This document shows positions 16,909-25,690 of a stretch of DNA of 64,000 nucleotides, piece by piece. The stretch is taken from contig NZ_LNRZ01000007.1 of the NCBI RefSeq assembly GCF_001468265.1, forward strand, positions 62,001 through 126,000, read 5' to 3'. Made by a program: the position numbers and the translations under genes. The notes below the pieces were generated by a model. That model was not told the origin of the DNA and searched no databases. It saw only the letters and a program-made list of their open reading frames with translations. Positions within the stretch are counted from its first letter, which is position 1; each line of letters opens with the position of its first letter. The DNA comes from Sphingopyxis sp. H050 (GTDB lineage Bacteria; Pseudomonadota; Alphaproteobacteria; Sphingomonadales; Sphingomonadaceae).

Positions 16909-19230
16909 TCAGATTCTGGCAAAGCGCAGCCGCAAAGAATTGGCGATGACGCTGACGGACGAGAGTGCCATTGCAGCGGCGGCAATGACCGGCGAGAGCA
17001 ATAGTCCGAAAATCGGATAGAGCACGCCCGCAGCGACGGGAATCCCGGCGACATTATAGGCGAAAGCGAAGAAGAGATTCTGACGGATGTTCGCCATCGT
17101 CGCATGGCTGAGATGCCGCGCCCGCACGATGCCCAGAAGGTCGCCGCGCAGTAGCGTCACACCCGCGCTTTCGATGGCGACATCGGTTCCCGAGCCCATC
17201 GCGATGCCGACGTCGGCGGCGGCGAGCGCGGGGGCGTCGTTGACCCCGTCGCCGGCCATGGCGACGATCCGGCCCTCTTCGCGCAGTCGCTGCACGACCG
17301 CACTCTTCTGGTCGGGGAGGACATCCGCTTCGACGTCGTCGATGCCGAGACGCCGCGCGATCGCCTCGGCGGTGACGCGATTGTCGCCGGTCAGCATGAT
17401 GACCTTGATTCCGGCTTCGCGCAGCGCCGCGAGTGCGTCGCCCGTCGTCTCCTTGACCGGATCGGCGATGGCGATAACGCCGGCCGCCTTACCGTTGACC
17501 GCGATGTAGATCGCCGTTGCACCGTCTGTACGAAGCCGGTCAGCCCCCTCGGCGAGTGCGCCCAGATCGACGTCATATTCTTCGAGAAAGTTCGCATTGC
17601 CGAGGACGATCGCCTTATCGACGACGACCCCAACGATGCCCTTGCCGACCGGCTGGTCGACTCCCGATGGCTCGACGAGCGCGAGGCCGCGGTCTTCGGC
17701 CGCTTTGACGATTGCGGCGGCCAATGGATGTTCGCTGCTGCGCTCGAGGCTCGCGGCAATCCTGAGGAGGTCGTTTTCCTCGAATCCTTCGGCGACTTCG
17801 ATGGCGACGACCGAGGGTCTGCCTTCGGTCAGCGTCCCGGTCTTATCGACGACGAGCGTGTTGACCTTCTCCATCCGCTCAAGCGCTTCGGCATTTTTGA
17901 TCAGCACGCCGGCTTCGGCGCCGCGCCCGACTCCGACCATGATCGACATTGGCGTCGCGAGGCCGAGCGCGCAGGGACAGGCGATGATGAGCACCGAGAC
18001 GGCGGCGATAAGGCCATAGGCCATGGCGGGCACGGGGCCCAGAAGCGACCAGACAACGAAAGCGACAATGGCGACGACGATGACGCCGGGCACGAACCAG
18101 CCCGAAACGGTATCGGCGAGACGCTGGATCGGCGCCCGGCTGCGCTGCGCGTCGGCGACCATCTGTACGATCCGCGCGAGCATCGTGTCGCGCCCGACCT
18201 TCTCGCTGCGCATGAGCAGGCCGCCCGTCTGGTTGATCGTTCCGCCGATCAGCGCCGCGCCGGCCGCCTTGGTCACCGGCATCGATTCGCCCGTGACCAT
18301 CGATTCATCGACCGTGCCGCGGCCTTCTACGACGATGCCATCGACGGGGACTTTTTCGCCCGGACGGATGCGCAGCATGTCCCCGACCGCGACGTCCTCG
18401 AGCGCTACCTCCTCGTCGCTTCCATCGCTGCGGACGCGCCGGGCGAGCTTCGGTGTCAGGTCAAGGAGCGCGCGGATCGCGCCGCTCGTCGTTTCGCGGG
18501 CCCTGAGTTCGAGCACCTGCCCGAGTAGCACCAGGACCGTGATGACCGCGGCGGCCTCGAAATAGACCGCGACCGAGCCATCGGCGGCGCGGAAAGCCGC
18601 CGGGAAGATTTGCGGGAGAATCGCCGCGATCATGCTGTAGCCCCAGGCAACGCCCGTCCCCATCGCAATGAGAGTGAACATGTTGAGGCTCTTGTTGCGG
18701 ATCGAGAGCCAGGCGCGCTCGAAGAAGGGCCAGCCCGCCCATAGAACGACGGGAGTGGCGAGCAGCAACTGGATCCAGTTGTTCGTCTGGCGGCCGATAT
18801 ATTGATGAAGGCCTGTCAGATGGCCGCCCATTTCGAGCGCAACCACCGGGAGAGCGAGAAGGAGCCCGATCCAGAAGCGCCGCCGCATGTCGCGATATTC
18901 TTCGCTGGGGCCATCCGACGCCGTTGGCATGACCGGCTCGAGTGCCATGCCGCAAATCGGGCAGCTTCCGGGACCAGTCCGCTGAATCTCCGGATGCATT
19001 GGGCAGGTCCAGATGGCGCCCTCTGGTGGATCGATTACGGCCGGCCCGCTATTTCCTGCGTAAAGATCGGGATTGGCCTCGAATTTGGAGAGACAACCCG
19101 CGCTGCAAAAATGATAATGATGCCCGTTACGCGTCGCTGTGTGGACGGCGGCCGCTGGGTCGACAGCCATGCCGCAGACCGGATCGGTAGCACTTCTCCT
19201 GTCTTTTTCTGCGTCCTGATGAGTGTGCAT
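16909..19230 (-). CDS. copA: CopA-type Cu(I) P1B-ATPase with YHS and CPMHP domains
   Basis: This 773-residue inner membrane ATPase exports Cu(I) from the cytoplasm. In place of an HMA domain the N-terminus has a YHS domain (DPVCGM to [10 protein letters not shown], residues 16-50) and a heavy-metal-binding domain CPMHPEIQ...CPICGM (76-95). Catalytic motifs are all present: TGES (313-316), CPC in the metal-translocating helix (418-420), DKTGT with the phosphorylated Asp462, and the hinge GDGVNDAP. The ATG at 19230 follows GGGGAG; a longer TTG start at 19284 adds an unlikely extension. An AGGG-N16-CGTAT promoter lies at 19345-19372. Confidence 0.94.
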   Translation of the reverse strand: MHTHQDAEKDRRSATDPVCGMAVDPAAAVHTATRNGHHYHFCSAGCLSKFEANPDLYAGNSGPAVIDPPEGAIWTCPMHPEIQRTGPGSCPICGMALEPVMPTASDGPSEEYRDMRRRFWIGLLLALPVVALEMGGHLTGLHQYIGRQTNNWIQLLLATPVVLWAGWPFFERAWLSIRNKSLNMFTLIAMGTGVAWGYSMIAAILPQIFPAAFRAADGSVAVYFEAAAVITVLVLLGQVLELRARETTSGAIRALLDLTPKLARRVRSDGSDEEVALEDVAVGDMLRIRPGEKVPVDGIVVEGRGTVDESMVTGESMPVTKAAGAALIGGTINQTGGLLMRSEKVGRDTMLARIVQMVADAQRSRAPIQRLADTVSGWFVPGVIVVAIVAFVVWSLLGPVPAMAYGLIAAVSVLIIACPCALGLATPMSIMVGVGRGAEAGVLIKNAEALERMEKVNTLVVDKTGTLTEGRPSVVAIEVAEGFEENDLLRIAASLERSSEHPLAAAIVKAAEDRGLALVEPSGVDQPVGKGIVGVVVDKAIVLGNANFLEEYDVDLGALAEGADRLRTDGATAIYIAVNGKAAGVIAIADPVKETTGDALAALREAGIKVIMLTGDNRVTAEAIARRLGIDDVEADVLPDQKSAVVQRLREEGRIVAMAGDGVNDAPALAAADVGIAMGSGTDVAIESAGVTLLRGDLLGIVRARHLSHATMANIRQNLFFAFAYNVAGIPVAAGVLYPIFGLLLSPVIAAAAMALSSVSVIANSLRLRFARI

Positions 19231-19344
19231 CGCCGCCGCTCCCCGATGAATGCCCGCCTCTTGGCGGGCCAGTACAAACGCCAATGGTCTAATTCACCGC
19301 TGGCATCTCACCTGGCGGTTCCGGAACGGAAACCGCTTCTATCG

Positions 19345-19372
19345 ATACGCAACAAGAGCGATTATCCCTTGG
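19345..19372 (-). promoter_or_regulatory. ECF-type promoter motif ahead of CopA ATPase
   Basis: On the minus strand, CAAGGGA is followed 15 bases later by CGTAT (19349-19345). The ATG at 19230 is about 115 bases downstream, so the leader is long. Confidence 0.6.
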
Positions 19373-19392
19373 ATTTTCTTTGGCAGTTAACG

Positions 19393-20079
19393 TCAGGCCG
19401 TGGGCTTTCCGGCCTCGATGATCGCAATCGCACCGGTTGGCGTGCGAAACGTCTCCACTTCGCGCACGTCGCGAAAGCCGGCCTCTCGCATCAGAACCGG
19501 GAGCAATCCATCGGCATTGGGCTGCGTATCATGAACGCCATCGAGCTGCTGGATGGTCAGACGGAACAGTGTACGCATAAGGCGGCTGCGCTGTTCTCCA
19601 TAGTCGGCAACAAAGAGCTTGCCGCCGGGCGCAAGCGCCTGACGGGCCTCGCGCAGCAGACGCGCCTTTTCTTCAAGTCCAACCTGATGCAGGACGAGGC
19701 AGATCGCGACTTTCGTTGGGGCGGGCCAGCAGGCAACGGCCGATGCCGAAAAGAAGCCGACGCAAAATTCCGGTACGGGGATAATCCGCGCGGTCTTGGT
19801 TCGCGCAATTCGCGTCGCCGCCTCGTCGGGATCGATACCAAGATAGCGGACACCGGAGCTGTGGCGCGCGATCGCCAACGAGAGATTGCCGGTGCCCGAA
19901 CCGATGTCGAGAATGATGTCGCCTTCGGCGGGAGCCATATGGTCGACGAGGCGTTCGCGCCAGATGCGCTCGCGGGTCGTGACGGCAACCCCGAAATCAT
20001 AAAGCGGCGTCAGCCAATGATAGCCTGCTGCCGGCGTATAGGAACGCATCGGGGGTTTCGGTTCGGACACGGCGGCCAC
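19393..20079 (-). CDS. Class I SAM-dependent methyltransferase
   Basis: This 228-residue protein has the SAM-binding motif I ILDIGSGTGNLSLAIA (about residues 56-71), the acidic motif II LGIDPDEAA and the KLFVADYG segment near residue 155, as in UbiE-like enzymes. The substrate is unknown. Such methyltransferases are often found beside copper and arsenic genes in sphingomonads. It ends 109 bp before the next gene's longest frame and has no visible AGGG-N16-CGTAT motif. Confidence 0.82.
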   Translation of the reverse strand: MAAVSEPKPPMRSYTPAAGYHWLTPLYDFGVAVTTRERIWRERLVDHMAPAEGDIILDIGSGTGNLSLAIARHSSGVRYLGIDPDEAATRIARTKTARIIPVPEFCVGFFSASAVACWPAPTKVAICLVLHQVGLEEKARLLREARQALAPGGKLFVADYGEQRSRLMRTLFRLTIQQLDGVHDTQPNADGLLPVLMREAGFRDVREVETFRTPTGAIAIIEAGKPTA

Positions 20080-20203
20080 CTCATCGCGTTACGGCTTGCG
20101 GAGCGATTGCGGCCGCGTGGCCGTCAAGACGGACCGTTTAAGGCCGGACAGGCTTAGCGGTCTTGAATGTTTCGCCGGAAGCGCGATGCGCCGGGCGCCC
20201 CGT

Positions 20204-20929
20204 TCAGGATATGATTTCGAAGGCGAAAGCGCCGAGGCCTGCCGAGGGTGTCACGCCGAGCCATTGACCGCAGCGCCTCGTGAAATGCGACTGGTCGGCA
20301 AAGCCGCCCGCCGCTGCGGCGTCGGCGAGGCCTCCGCCGGCCGCCAGCGCCCGCATGGCGCGCTGGAGCTGGAGCCATTGCAGCAATTTGGCCGGAGGCA
20401 CGCCAAAGTCCCGGCCGACGATTTCGCGCAGGCGCGAGGGCGAAAGGCAGGCGACGTCGGCCAGCGCCCGCGCCGTCGACAAATCGTCGGGAATCGCGAG
20501 CGCGGCGGACAAACGCGGGTCGAGCGGGCTTGTCGGCGATTGGTCGAGATAGTCGGACGCCCAGCGCTTTGCGTCCGCCGCGCTCGCAATTTCGCCGAGG
20601 CCCGCCGCCGCTGCCGGCGCCAGCAAGACGGGCGCCGACCGGGCGGCGAGGCGCGCATCGGCGCGAAAAAGCGGGTCGAGATAGAAGGACCGCACGAGGG
20701 CGCCCTCGGGCCCAAGGCGATGGTGGACATGCGACGCGATGGCGACGGCCTGTCCGACGGGAAGCGTCATCGGTTCGTCGCCGCCAATTTCGAGATCTCG
20801 TTCGACGGCGAGACTTATTTGATGCGCGAGATGGCTGTGGGGGCGGCTGTTCCCGATGCGCGCGTCGATCAAGGCCCAGCCGGTTCCCAGCATGATCGTG
20901 CCCGACCAGGAAGACGCGTCGGCGCTCAA
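20204..20929 (-). CDS. AraC family transcriptional regulator
   Basis: This protein of about 241 residues has an N-terminal cupin-like sensing region with His-rich strands (NSRPHSHLAHQ, ASHVHHRLG). The C-terminal AraC DNA-binding domain has two HTH units (ALADVACLSPSRLREIVGRDFG and DAAAAGGFADQSHFTRRCGQWLGVTP). The start is uncertain: a TTG at 20929 overlaps the copD stop (TTGA) and gives a complete sensing domain, whereas the first ATG is at 20893. It is the third gene of copC-copD-araC. The target genes are not known. Confidence 0.8.
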   Translation of the reverse strand: MSADASSWSGTIMLGTGWALIDARIGNSRPHSHLAHQISLAVERDLEIGGDEPMTLPVGQAVAIASHVHHRLGPEGALVRSFYLDPLFRADARLAARSAPVLLAPAAAAGLGEIASAADAKRWASDYLDQSPTSPLDPRLSAALAIPDDLSTARALADVACLSPSRLREIVGRDFGVPPAKLLQWLQLQRAMRALAAGGGLADAAAAGGFADQSHFTRRCGQWLGVTPSAGLGAFAFEIIS

Positions 20930-21891
20930 GCCGCGGCGATGCCGACGAACGGCTCGAGCGTCCCGAACCATGCAACCAGCGCGAGGATGGCGAGCGCTGC
21001 AGATGCTTCGATCACAAGGCTCTTGCGCATCGCCGCCAGCGCCAGGTCGGGATCAGTAGCGACTCCCTCCGGATCGGCGCCCGGGATGGCGGCCATGAGC
21101 GCCGGGGTTAGCCTCCAGCGGTTCGCTGCCGCCAGCGCCAGCATCAGGCCGAACAGCGCGAGCTTGGCGAGGAGCAATTGTCCGTAGGGGGATCCGAGCG
21201 ATCGTCCCAGATTCTCGGCCCCGACGATCATCTGGCTATTGATGAGGCCGGTCGCGGCAATGACGAGGACGCATATCGTGCCGACGCGCGAAAATTGATC
21301 GAGGCTTCGCGCCGCGAGGCGGACCCCATCCGGTATATTGCCGAGCCGCTTTCGCGAGATCAGCAGCAGGAAGGCACCGATGGCGCCGATCCAGACTGCC
21401 GCTGCGATCAGGTGCAACATGTCGCTGACCCGATGAATGGTTCCGGCCCCGCCCTCAGTCGCGCCCGCATGGCCGGACCAGACCAAACTGGCAACGGCGA
21501 CCGAGCCGGCGAGCGTGAGGATCGCAGCGGCGGTTGTCGGCCAACGTGTCATCCAGATCGCAATCGCCAGCGCGAAAAGCAGCGCGGCGCTCCGGACGAT
21601 CCAGGCCAAGCCCACTTCGGACTCGCGCACCAGGTCCCAGAATGGCTGGAACTCGAGCGAGAAGAGGCCGACGCCCTGCATCGACGCCGCGAGGACGGCC
21701 ATTCCGAGGGTAGAGACGAGCAAGCCGGCGATGCACAACCAACGCTCCGCGCGCCAGATCGCAGCCATTGGCTCGAGGTCGGCCCGTTCGCTGCGTGTCA
21801 ACGCGTAAAGCGAGAACGCCGCAAGGCCGACGACGAGCATCAGGTCCGCGTAAAGCGCGAACCTGATGCCGATCAAAATCGGGTCGCCCAC
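20926..21891 (-). CDS. copD: Copper resistance protein CopD, inner membrane
   Basis: This 321-residue protein has eight predicted transmembrane helices. The CopD signature region includes WSGHAGATEGGAGTIHRVSDMLHLIAAAVWIGA, with conserved histidines thought to carry copper. CopD works with periplasmic CopC in copper uptake or transfer across the inner membrane. It begins 4 bp after copC stops and is followed by an overlapping araC-type gene. Confidence 0.9.
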   Translation of the reverse strand: MGDPILIGIRFALYADLMLVVGLAAFSLYALTRSERADLEPMAAIWRAERWLCIAGLLVSTLGMAVLAASMQGVGLFSLEFQPFWDLVRESEVGLAWIVRSAALLFALAIAIWMTRWPTTAAAILTLAGSVAVASLVWSGHAGATEGGAGTIHRVSDMLHLIAAAVWIGAIGAFLLLISRKRLGNIPDGVRLAARSLDQFSRVGTICVLVIAATGLINSQMIVGAENLGRSLGSPYGQLLLAKLALFGLMLALAAANRWRLTPALMAAIPGADPEGVATDPDLALAAMRKSLVIEASAALAILALVAWFGTLEPFVGIAAA

Positions 21892-21895
21892 CGCC

Positions 21896-22279
21896 TTACT
21901 TTACGGTGAAGCTGAATTCGCTCCCCATGCGGTGGGTGTCGGCACCTGCCGCCGACCATGTGACCTTGTAGGTTCCGGGCGAGAGCGGTCGCTTGACCAT
22001 CAACATCGCCGACTTGCCTTCCTTGCCCATCATCGACGAGAAGGGGACCTTCATCGGAGCATGATTGGCCATGCCCGGCATCCCGGTCATGACCAACTCG
22101 GTCTTGAGGGTCGAGGCGACGATCTTTTCGTTGAACTGGAGATTGATCGACGTCACTTTCGAGACCGTCGAGTTGGCCGTGGGCGTCGAAGCGATCAGCT
22201 TGGTGTGCGCGGCCGCCGTGATCGGCATGAGGAACAACGCGAAAGCCGCAGCCGTAGAGGGGAGAAACGTCTTGAGCAT
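21896..22279 (-). CDS. copC: Periplasmic copper-binding protein CopC
   Basis: This 127-residue protein has a signal peptide ending in AAAH, so the mature protein begins with histidine (HTKLIASTPTANS), the N-terminal Cu(II) ligand of CopC. The single domain ends with HRMGSEFSFTVK, where the second conserved histidine lies. A Met-rich loop (MTGMPGMANHAPMKV) may bind Cu(I). The ATG at 22279 follows GGAGG. Its promoter is one of two divergent AGGG-N16-CGTAT motifs in the copC/anti-sigma intergenic region. Confidence 0.92.
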   Translation of the reverse strand: MLKTFLPSTAAAFALFLMPITAAAHTKLIASTPTANSTVSKVTSINLQFNEKIVASTLKTELVMTGMPGMANHAPMKVPFSSMMGKEGKSAMLMVKRPLSPGTYKVTWSAAGADTHRMGSEFSFTVK

Positions 22280-22310
22280 GAAAACCTCCAATTGTGTGTC
22301 TGTCCTGCTA

Positions 22311-22338
22311 ATACGCAGGACATCGGCATGGCCCTCAT
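22311..22338 (-). promoter_or_regulatory. ECF-type promoter motif ahead of copC
   Basis: On the minus strand, TGAGGGC is followed 15 bases later by CGTAT (22315-22311), 32 bases before the copC ATG. It is back to back with the motif at 22362-22388. Confidence 0.75.
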
Positions 22339-22361
22339 ATTTCCTTGGGGAATATTCTGTG

Positions 22362-22388
22362 TGAGGGGTCCGACGTTGCGGCGCGTAT
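22362..22388 (+). promoter_or_regulatory. ECF-type promoter motif ahead of the anti-sigma/sensor/sigma operon
   Basis: TGAGGGG is followed 15 bases later by CGTAT (22384-22388), 30 bases before the ATG at 22419. This placement would make the sigma operon autoregulated. Confidence 0.75.
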
Positions 22389-22418
22389 GTACAAGGACGG
22401 AAAGGTTCGAGACGATTG

Positions 22419-22685
22419 ATGGATGAGGAGCTTCGCATTTTGGACAGGGTTGATCTGCCCGCAGCACTTGATGCGCTCGACGATCGCATCATGGGGGCGT
22501 TGGCGTTGCGACGACGCGAAGCTGCGGCAATGCCGCGGATGATGGCGTTGGCGGCGTTCATTTCGCTCGCAGGCGGCGTATTTGCGGGAAGCGCGATCTC
22601 TCAGCCGGCGGTCGCAGCGAGTCCGCTCGCGCCCTTTGGGCCGGCGAGCGCGCTGGCGCCCTCCACCTTGCTGGACGTGCGGTAA
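22419..22685 (+). CDS. CnrY-like membrane anti-sigma factor (probable)
   Basis: This 88-residue protein has an N-terminal amphipathic cytoplasmic part (residues 1-38), one transmembrane segment (MMALAAFISLAGGVFAGSA) and a short periplasmic tail ending in SPLAPFGPASALAPST. The size, topology and position directly before a CnrX-like sensor and an ECF sigma gene match CnrY, which holds its sigma factor at the membrane. Sequence identity to CnrY is low by eye, so the call rests on architecture and synteny. I use the ATG at 22419 over the TTG just before it. Confidence 0.7.
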   Translation: MDEELRILDRVDLPAALDALDDRIMGALALRRREAAAMPRMMALAAFISLAGGVFAGSAISQPAVAASPLAPFGPASALAPSTLLDVR

Positions 22686-22687
22686 AG

Positions 22688-23125
22688 ATGCCCTCACGCC
22701 GTCTACTTCTCGTGGCAATCATCGCATTCGCGGCAGCCATAGCTGGCGTTTTCGTCGGGCGTGTGGTGTCCGATGCGCCGAAGGCGAATGAGACCGAACT
22801 GCACGCGTTGCTTCATGGTGAACTCGACCTGACCAAAGAGCAGCAAGCGAGGATCGAGCGGATCGAAGCTGATTTTACGAGCCGCCGTCGAGCGTTAGAG
22901 CTGGAAATGCGCGCTGCTAATGTCCGGCTCGCGCAGGCGATTGAGGCTGAACATGGCTATGGGCCGCAGGTCACCAAGGCGATCGACGAGACGCACGAAG
23001 TGATGGGCGATCTTCAAAAGGAAACGCTTCAGCATCTCTTCGCGATGCGAGGAGTCCTGAGCCCCGATCAGGCAGAGATGTTCGACAAGAGCGTGGTCAA
23101 GGCGCTGACCGCCGATGCGCAGTGA
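22688..23125 (+). CDS. cnrX: CnrX-like periplasmic metal sensor
   Basis: This 145-residue protein is anchored by one N-terminal transmembrane segment (residues 6-23) with a periplasmic four-helix hairpin. CnrX binds Ni/Co through His42, His46, Glu63, His119 and Met123. Here His39, His43, Glu60, His116 and Met120 occur with exactly the same spacing (HALLH; RIERIEADF; QHLFAM). Metal binding in CnrX releases the sigma factor through CnrY. The gene lies 2 bp after the anti-sigma gene, and its stop overlaps the sigma start. The setting among copper genes suggests Cu as inducer, but Ni/Co cannot be excluded from sequence. Confidence 0.88.
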   Translation: MPSRRLLLVAIIAFAAAIAGVFVGRVVSDAPKANETELHALLHGELDLTKEQQARIERIEADFTSRRRALELEMRAANVRLAQAIEAEHGYGPQVTKAIDETHEVMGDLQKETLQHLFAMRGVLSPDQAEMFDKSVVKALTADAQ

Positions 23126-23706
23126 GCGCCGACCTATCGCAATTCAGCGATCAGGACTTGGCAGCCTTTGCCCGCGCGCATCGGGAAGATGCATACCGCG
23201 AGTTGTTGCGGCGACATAAAACCGGTATCTACCGGCTCATCGTCAAACAGATCGGCGATGCCGATGAAGCGATGGATCTGACGCAGGAAAGCTTCGTTGC
23301 TGGCTTCTCTGCGCTTGATCGCTACGATGGCGATCGGTCATTTCGCACCTGGATCGCACATATTGCACTCAATAAATGCCGCGATTGGGCACGCCGGAGA
23401 CGAGTGCGTGCCTTCTTTTCCCGAGCGCTTCCGCTGGAGAGCGCCCATCATGTCGCAAGCGACAACCCGGGACCGGACGCCGAGACAACCGACAAGCGGG
23501 AGCTCGCGCGGGTTCGCGGAGCGATCGACCTCTTGCCGCAAAATTTGCGTGAGGTGTTGCTTTTGCGCGGCGTCGATGAGGTCAGCCAAGCGGAAACCGC
23601 GATGATTTTGCAAGTCAGCGAGAAGACTGTCGAAACGCGACTCTATCGAGCGCGGAGCAGGCTCAGAGAATTGCTCGCGGGAACATCCGCGAGCGCAGGA
23701 GGTTGA
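23122..23706 (+). CDS. ECF RNA polymerase sigma factor (CnrH-like)
   Basis: This 194-residue sigma-70 family ECF factor has region 2 at about residues 20-90 (DADEAMDLTQESFVAGFSALDRYDGDRSFRTWIAHIALNKCRD) and region 4 at 130-185 (LPQNLREVLLLRGVDEVSQAETAMILQVSEKTVETRLYRARSRL). It starts at GTG overlapping the sensor stop (GTGA). With the preceding two genes it forms a CnrYXH-type trans-envelope switch. I infer that it reads the AGGG-N16-CGTAT motif found at seven sites in this window, including its own operon. Confidence 0.93.
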   Translation: MSADLSQFSDQDLAAFARAHREDAYRELLRRHKTGIYRLIVKQIGDADEAMDLTQESFVAGFSALDRYDGDRSFRTWIAHIALNKCRDWARRRRVRAFFSRALPLESAHHVASDNPGPDAETTDKRELARVRGAIDLLPQNLREVLLLRGVDEVSQAETAMILQVSEKTVETRLYRARSRLRELLAGTSASAGG

Positions 23707-23756
23707 CGCATCGACCTCCAGAGCGGGTGGCTGTCCTGATCGTCGGGAATTTTCCT

Positions 23757-23783
23757 TGAGGGGAAGTCCTTTGGCCTGCGTAT
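23757..23783 (+). promoter_or_regulatory. ECF-type promoter motif ahead of the multicopper oxidase operon
   Basis: TGAGGGG is followed 15 bases later by CGTAT (23779-23783), 35 bases before the ATG at 23819. Confidence 0.75.
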
Positions 23784-23818
23784 AGCTTTATGAACAATCA
23801 GGAACGATTAGAAAGAAA

Positions 23819-25690
23819 ATGCAGATGGAAAGGCGTCGGTTCGTCACTGGAGCTTTGGGAGGCGGCGCCGCCGCAGCGATGGCTGCATGGTTCCCCGCTT
23901 GGGCCCAGCCTGTCTCTTCAGGTATCACTGCACCCCTCCCCACTGTCGCCGGCAACGATATTACGCTCCGCATCGCGCGCCAGACGATGCGGATCGACGG
24001 CAAGCTCAGTCGCGCGATCGGCATAAATGGCACCGTTCCCGCCCCTCTCGTTCGGCTGAAGGAGGGGCAGACCGCCCGCTTGACTGTCGTCAACGACCTC
24101 GACGAGGACAGCTCGATCCATTGGCACGGGCTGATCCTGCCTTTCCAGATGGATGGGGTTCCGGGTGTCAGCTTTCCGGGCATAAAGCCGCGCTCGACCT
24201 TCGTTTACGAGTTCCCCGTCGTCCAGTCGGGCACCTATTGGTATCACAGCCACTCGGGTCTGCAGGAGCAACTCGGCCATTACGGCCCGATCGTCATCGA
24301 TCCCGCTGGTGTCGATCCGATTGGCTACGATCGCGAGCATGTCGTCGTGCTCTCCGACCACAGTCAATTGTCACCCGAAGCGATCTTCCGCAAACTCAAG
24401 GTTAATCCTGGCCATTTCAACATGCAGCGCCAGACGCTGAGCGGTCTCCTTGCCGGCAAGGACCAGCCGCTCAAGGAACGCGTCGACTGGGGCAAGATGC
24501 GGATGGATCCCACCGACGTCGCCGACGTCAATGGGTCAACCTATACCTTCCTCGTCAACGGCCACGGCCCGCGCGACAACTGGACCGCACTGTTCAATCC
24601 CGGTGAGCGCGTGCGGCTTCGTATCGTCAACGCCTCGGCAATGACGATATTCAATGTCCGTATCCCTGGCCTCAGAATGACCGTGGTGCAGGCCGACGGC
24701 CTCAATGTCGTGCCGACCGAAATCGACGAGTTCCAGATCGCGGTCGCCGAGACCTACGACGTGATCGTGACCCCGGTTGAGGATCGCGCCTATACGATGG
24801 TCGCCGAGGCCAACGACCGCTCGGGCATGGGGCGCGCGACACTCGCACCGCGCGCCGGAATGGCCGCCGAGGTGCCCCCGCTGCGCGAGCGTCCGCTCGC
24901 AACGATGAAGGACATGGGCATGGGCGACATGGATATGTCGGGCGGTTCAATGACCGGCATGGACCATAGCGGGATGGCAATGGGAGCCGAAAGCGGCGCG
25001 GCGCCGATGGAAATGCCCGCAGGCGAGACGATGCCGGGCATGGATATGTCAGGTGCCGCTGCACCGGCTGCGGGAGCCATGGCGGGCATGGATCATTCGT
25101 CCATGGGCGGCATGGCAGGCATGGATCATGGCAGCATGAAAATGCGCGATTTCTCGGTCGCACCGCAAGTTGATAAAAATCCGGGCGTTCAGACGATCTC
25201 TCCGATGCCGCCTGATCGCATGGGCGATCCGGGGCAAGGGCTTGAGGATGTGGGGCACAAGGTGCTGACGTACCATGACCTCGTCGCGCTCGAGCGCAAT
25301 CCCGATGTGCGCGCTGCCGAGCGGTCGCTCGACATTCATCTCACGGGCAACATGGAGCGCTTCATGTGGTCGTTCGATGGCGTGAAGATGTCCGACTATC
25401 ATGAGCCGATTCCGTTCATCGAAGGCGAACGAGTGCGGATCAACCTCATCAACGATTCGATGATGAGCCACCCCATCCATTTGCACGGCCATTTTTTCGA
25501 ACTGGTCACGGGGAAGGGTGATCGTTCGCCGCGCAAGCATACGGTGCTGGTCCAGCCGGGCGGCACCGCGAGCTTCGATTTCACCGCTGACGCGCTCGGC
25601 GACTGGGCGTTCCACTGCCATCTTCTCTATCATATGCACGCCGGGATGATGCGCGTCGTCAGCGTCCGTCCGAAGGGAGACGGCGAATGA
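23819..25690 (+). CDS. copA: Multicopper oxidase CopA (copper resistance system)
   Basis: This 623-residue periplasmic enzyme probably oxidises Cu(I) to Cu(II). A Tat signal (ERRRFVTGALGG, residues 4-15) fits export of a folded, copper-loaded protein. Copper site motifs are HWHG (101-104), HSHSG (143-147), and in the C-terminal domain HPIHLHGH and HCHLLYHMHAGM. A Met/His-rich insert (about 360-445) with repeated MDHS, MGDMDMSG and GMDHGSMKM units is typical of the CopA subfamily. An ATG six bases downstream is an equally possible start. It is the first gene of copA-copB-DUF305-DUF411-lipoprotein. Confidence 0.94.
   Translation: MQMERRRFVTGALGGGAAAAMAAWFPAWAQPVSSGITAPLPTVAGNDITLRIARQTMRIDGKLSRAIGINGTVPAPLVRLKEGQTARLTVVNDLDEDSSIHWHGLILPFQMDGVPGVSFPGIKPRSTFVYEFPVVQSGTYWYHSHSGLQEQLGHYGPIVIDPAGVDPIGYDREHVVVLSDHSQLSPEAIFRKLKVNPGHFNMQRQTLSGLLAGKDQPLKERVDWGKMRMDPTDVADVNGSTYTFLVNGHGPRDNWTALFNPGERVRLRIVNASAMTIFNVRIPGLRMTVVQADGLNVVPTEIDEFQIAVAETYDVIVTPVEDRAYTMVAEANDRSGMGRATLAPRAGMAAEVPPLRERPLATMKDMGMGDMDMSGGSMTGMDHSGMAMGAESGAAPMEMPAGETMPGMDMSGAAAPAAGAMAGMDHSSMGGMAGMDHGSMKMRDFSVAPQVDKNPGVQTISPMPPDRMGDPGQGLEDVGHKVLTYHDLVALERNPDVRAAERSLDIHLTGNMERFMWSFDGVKMSDYHEPIPFIEGERVRINLINDSMMSHPIHLHGHFFELVTGKGDRSPRKHTVLVQPGGTASFDFTADALGDWAFHCHLLYHMHAGMMRVVSVRPKGDGE

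Noticed and set aside
17728-18528. Plus-strand frame of 266 codons opposite the CopA ATPase
   Set aside because: It is a shadow of the ATPase coding frame with no family features.
19393-20079. Possible double frameshift in the methyltransferase around residues 95-130
   Set aside because: The unusual segment still leads in frame into VLHQVGLEEKARLLREA and the C-terminal motifs, so sequence divergence is a sufficient explanation.
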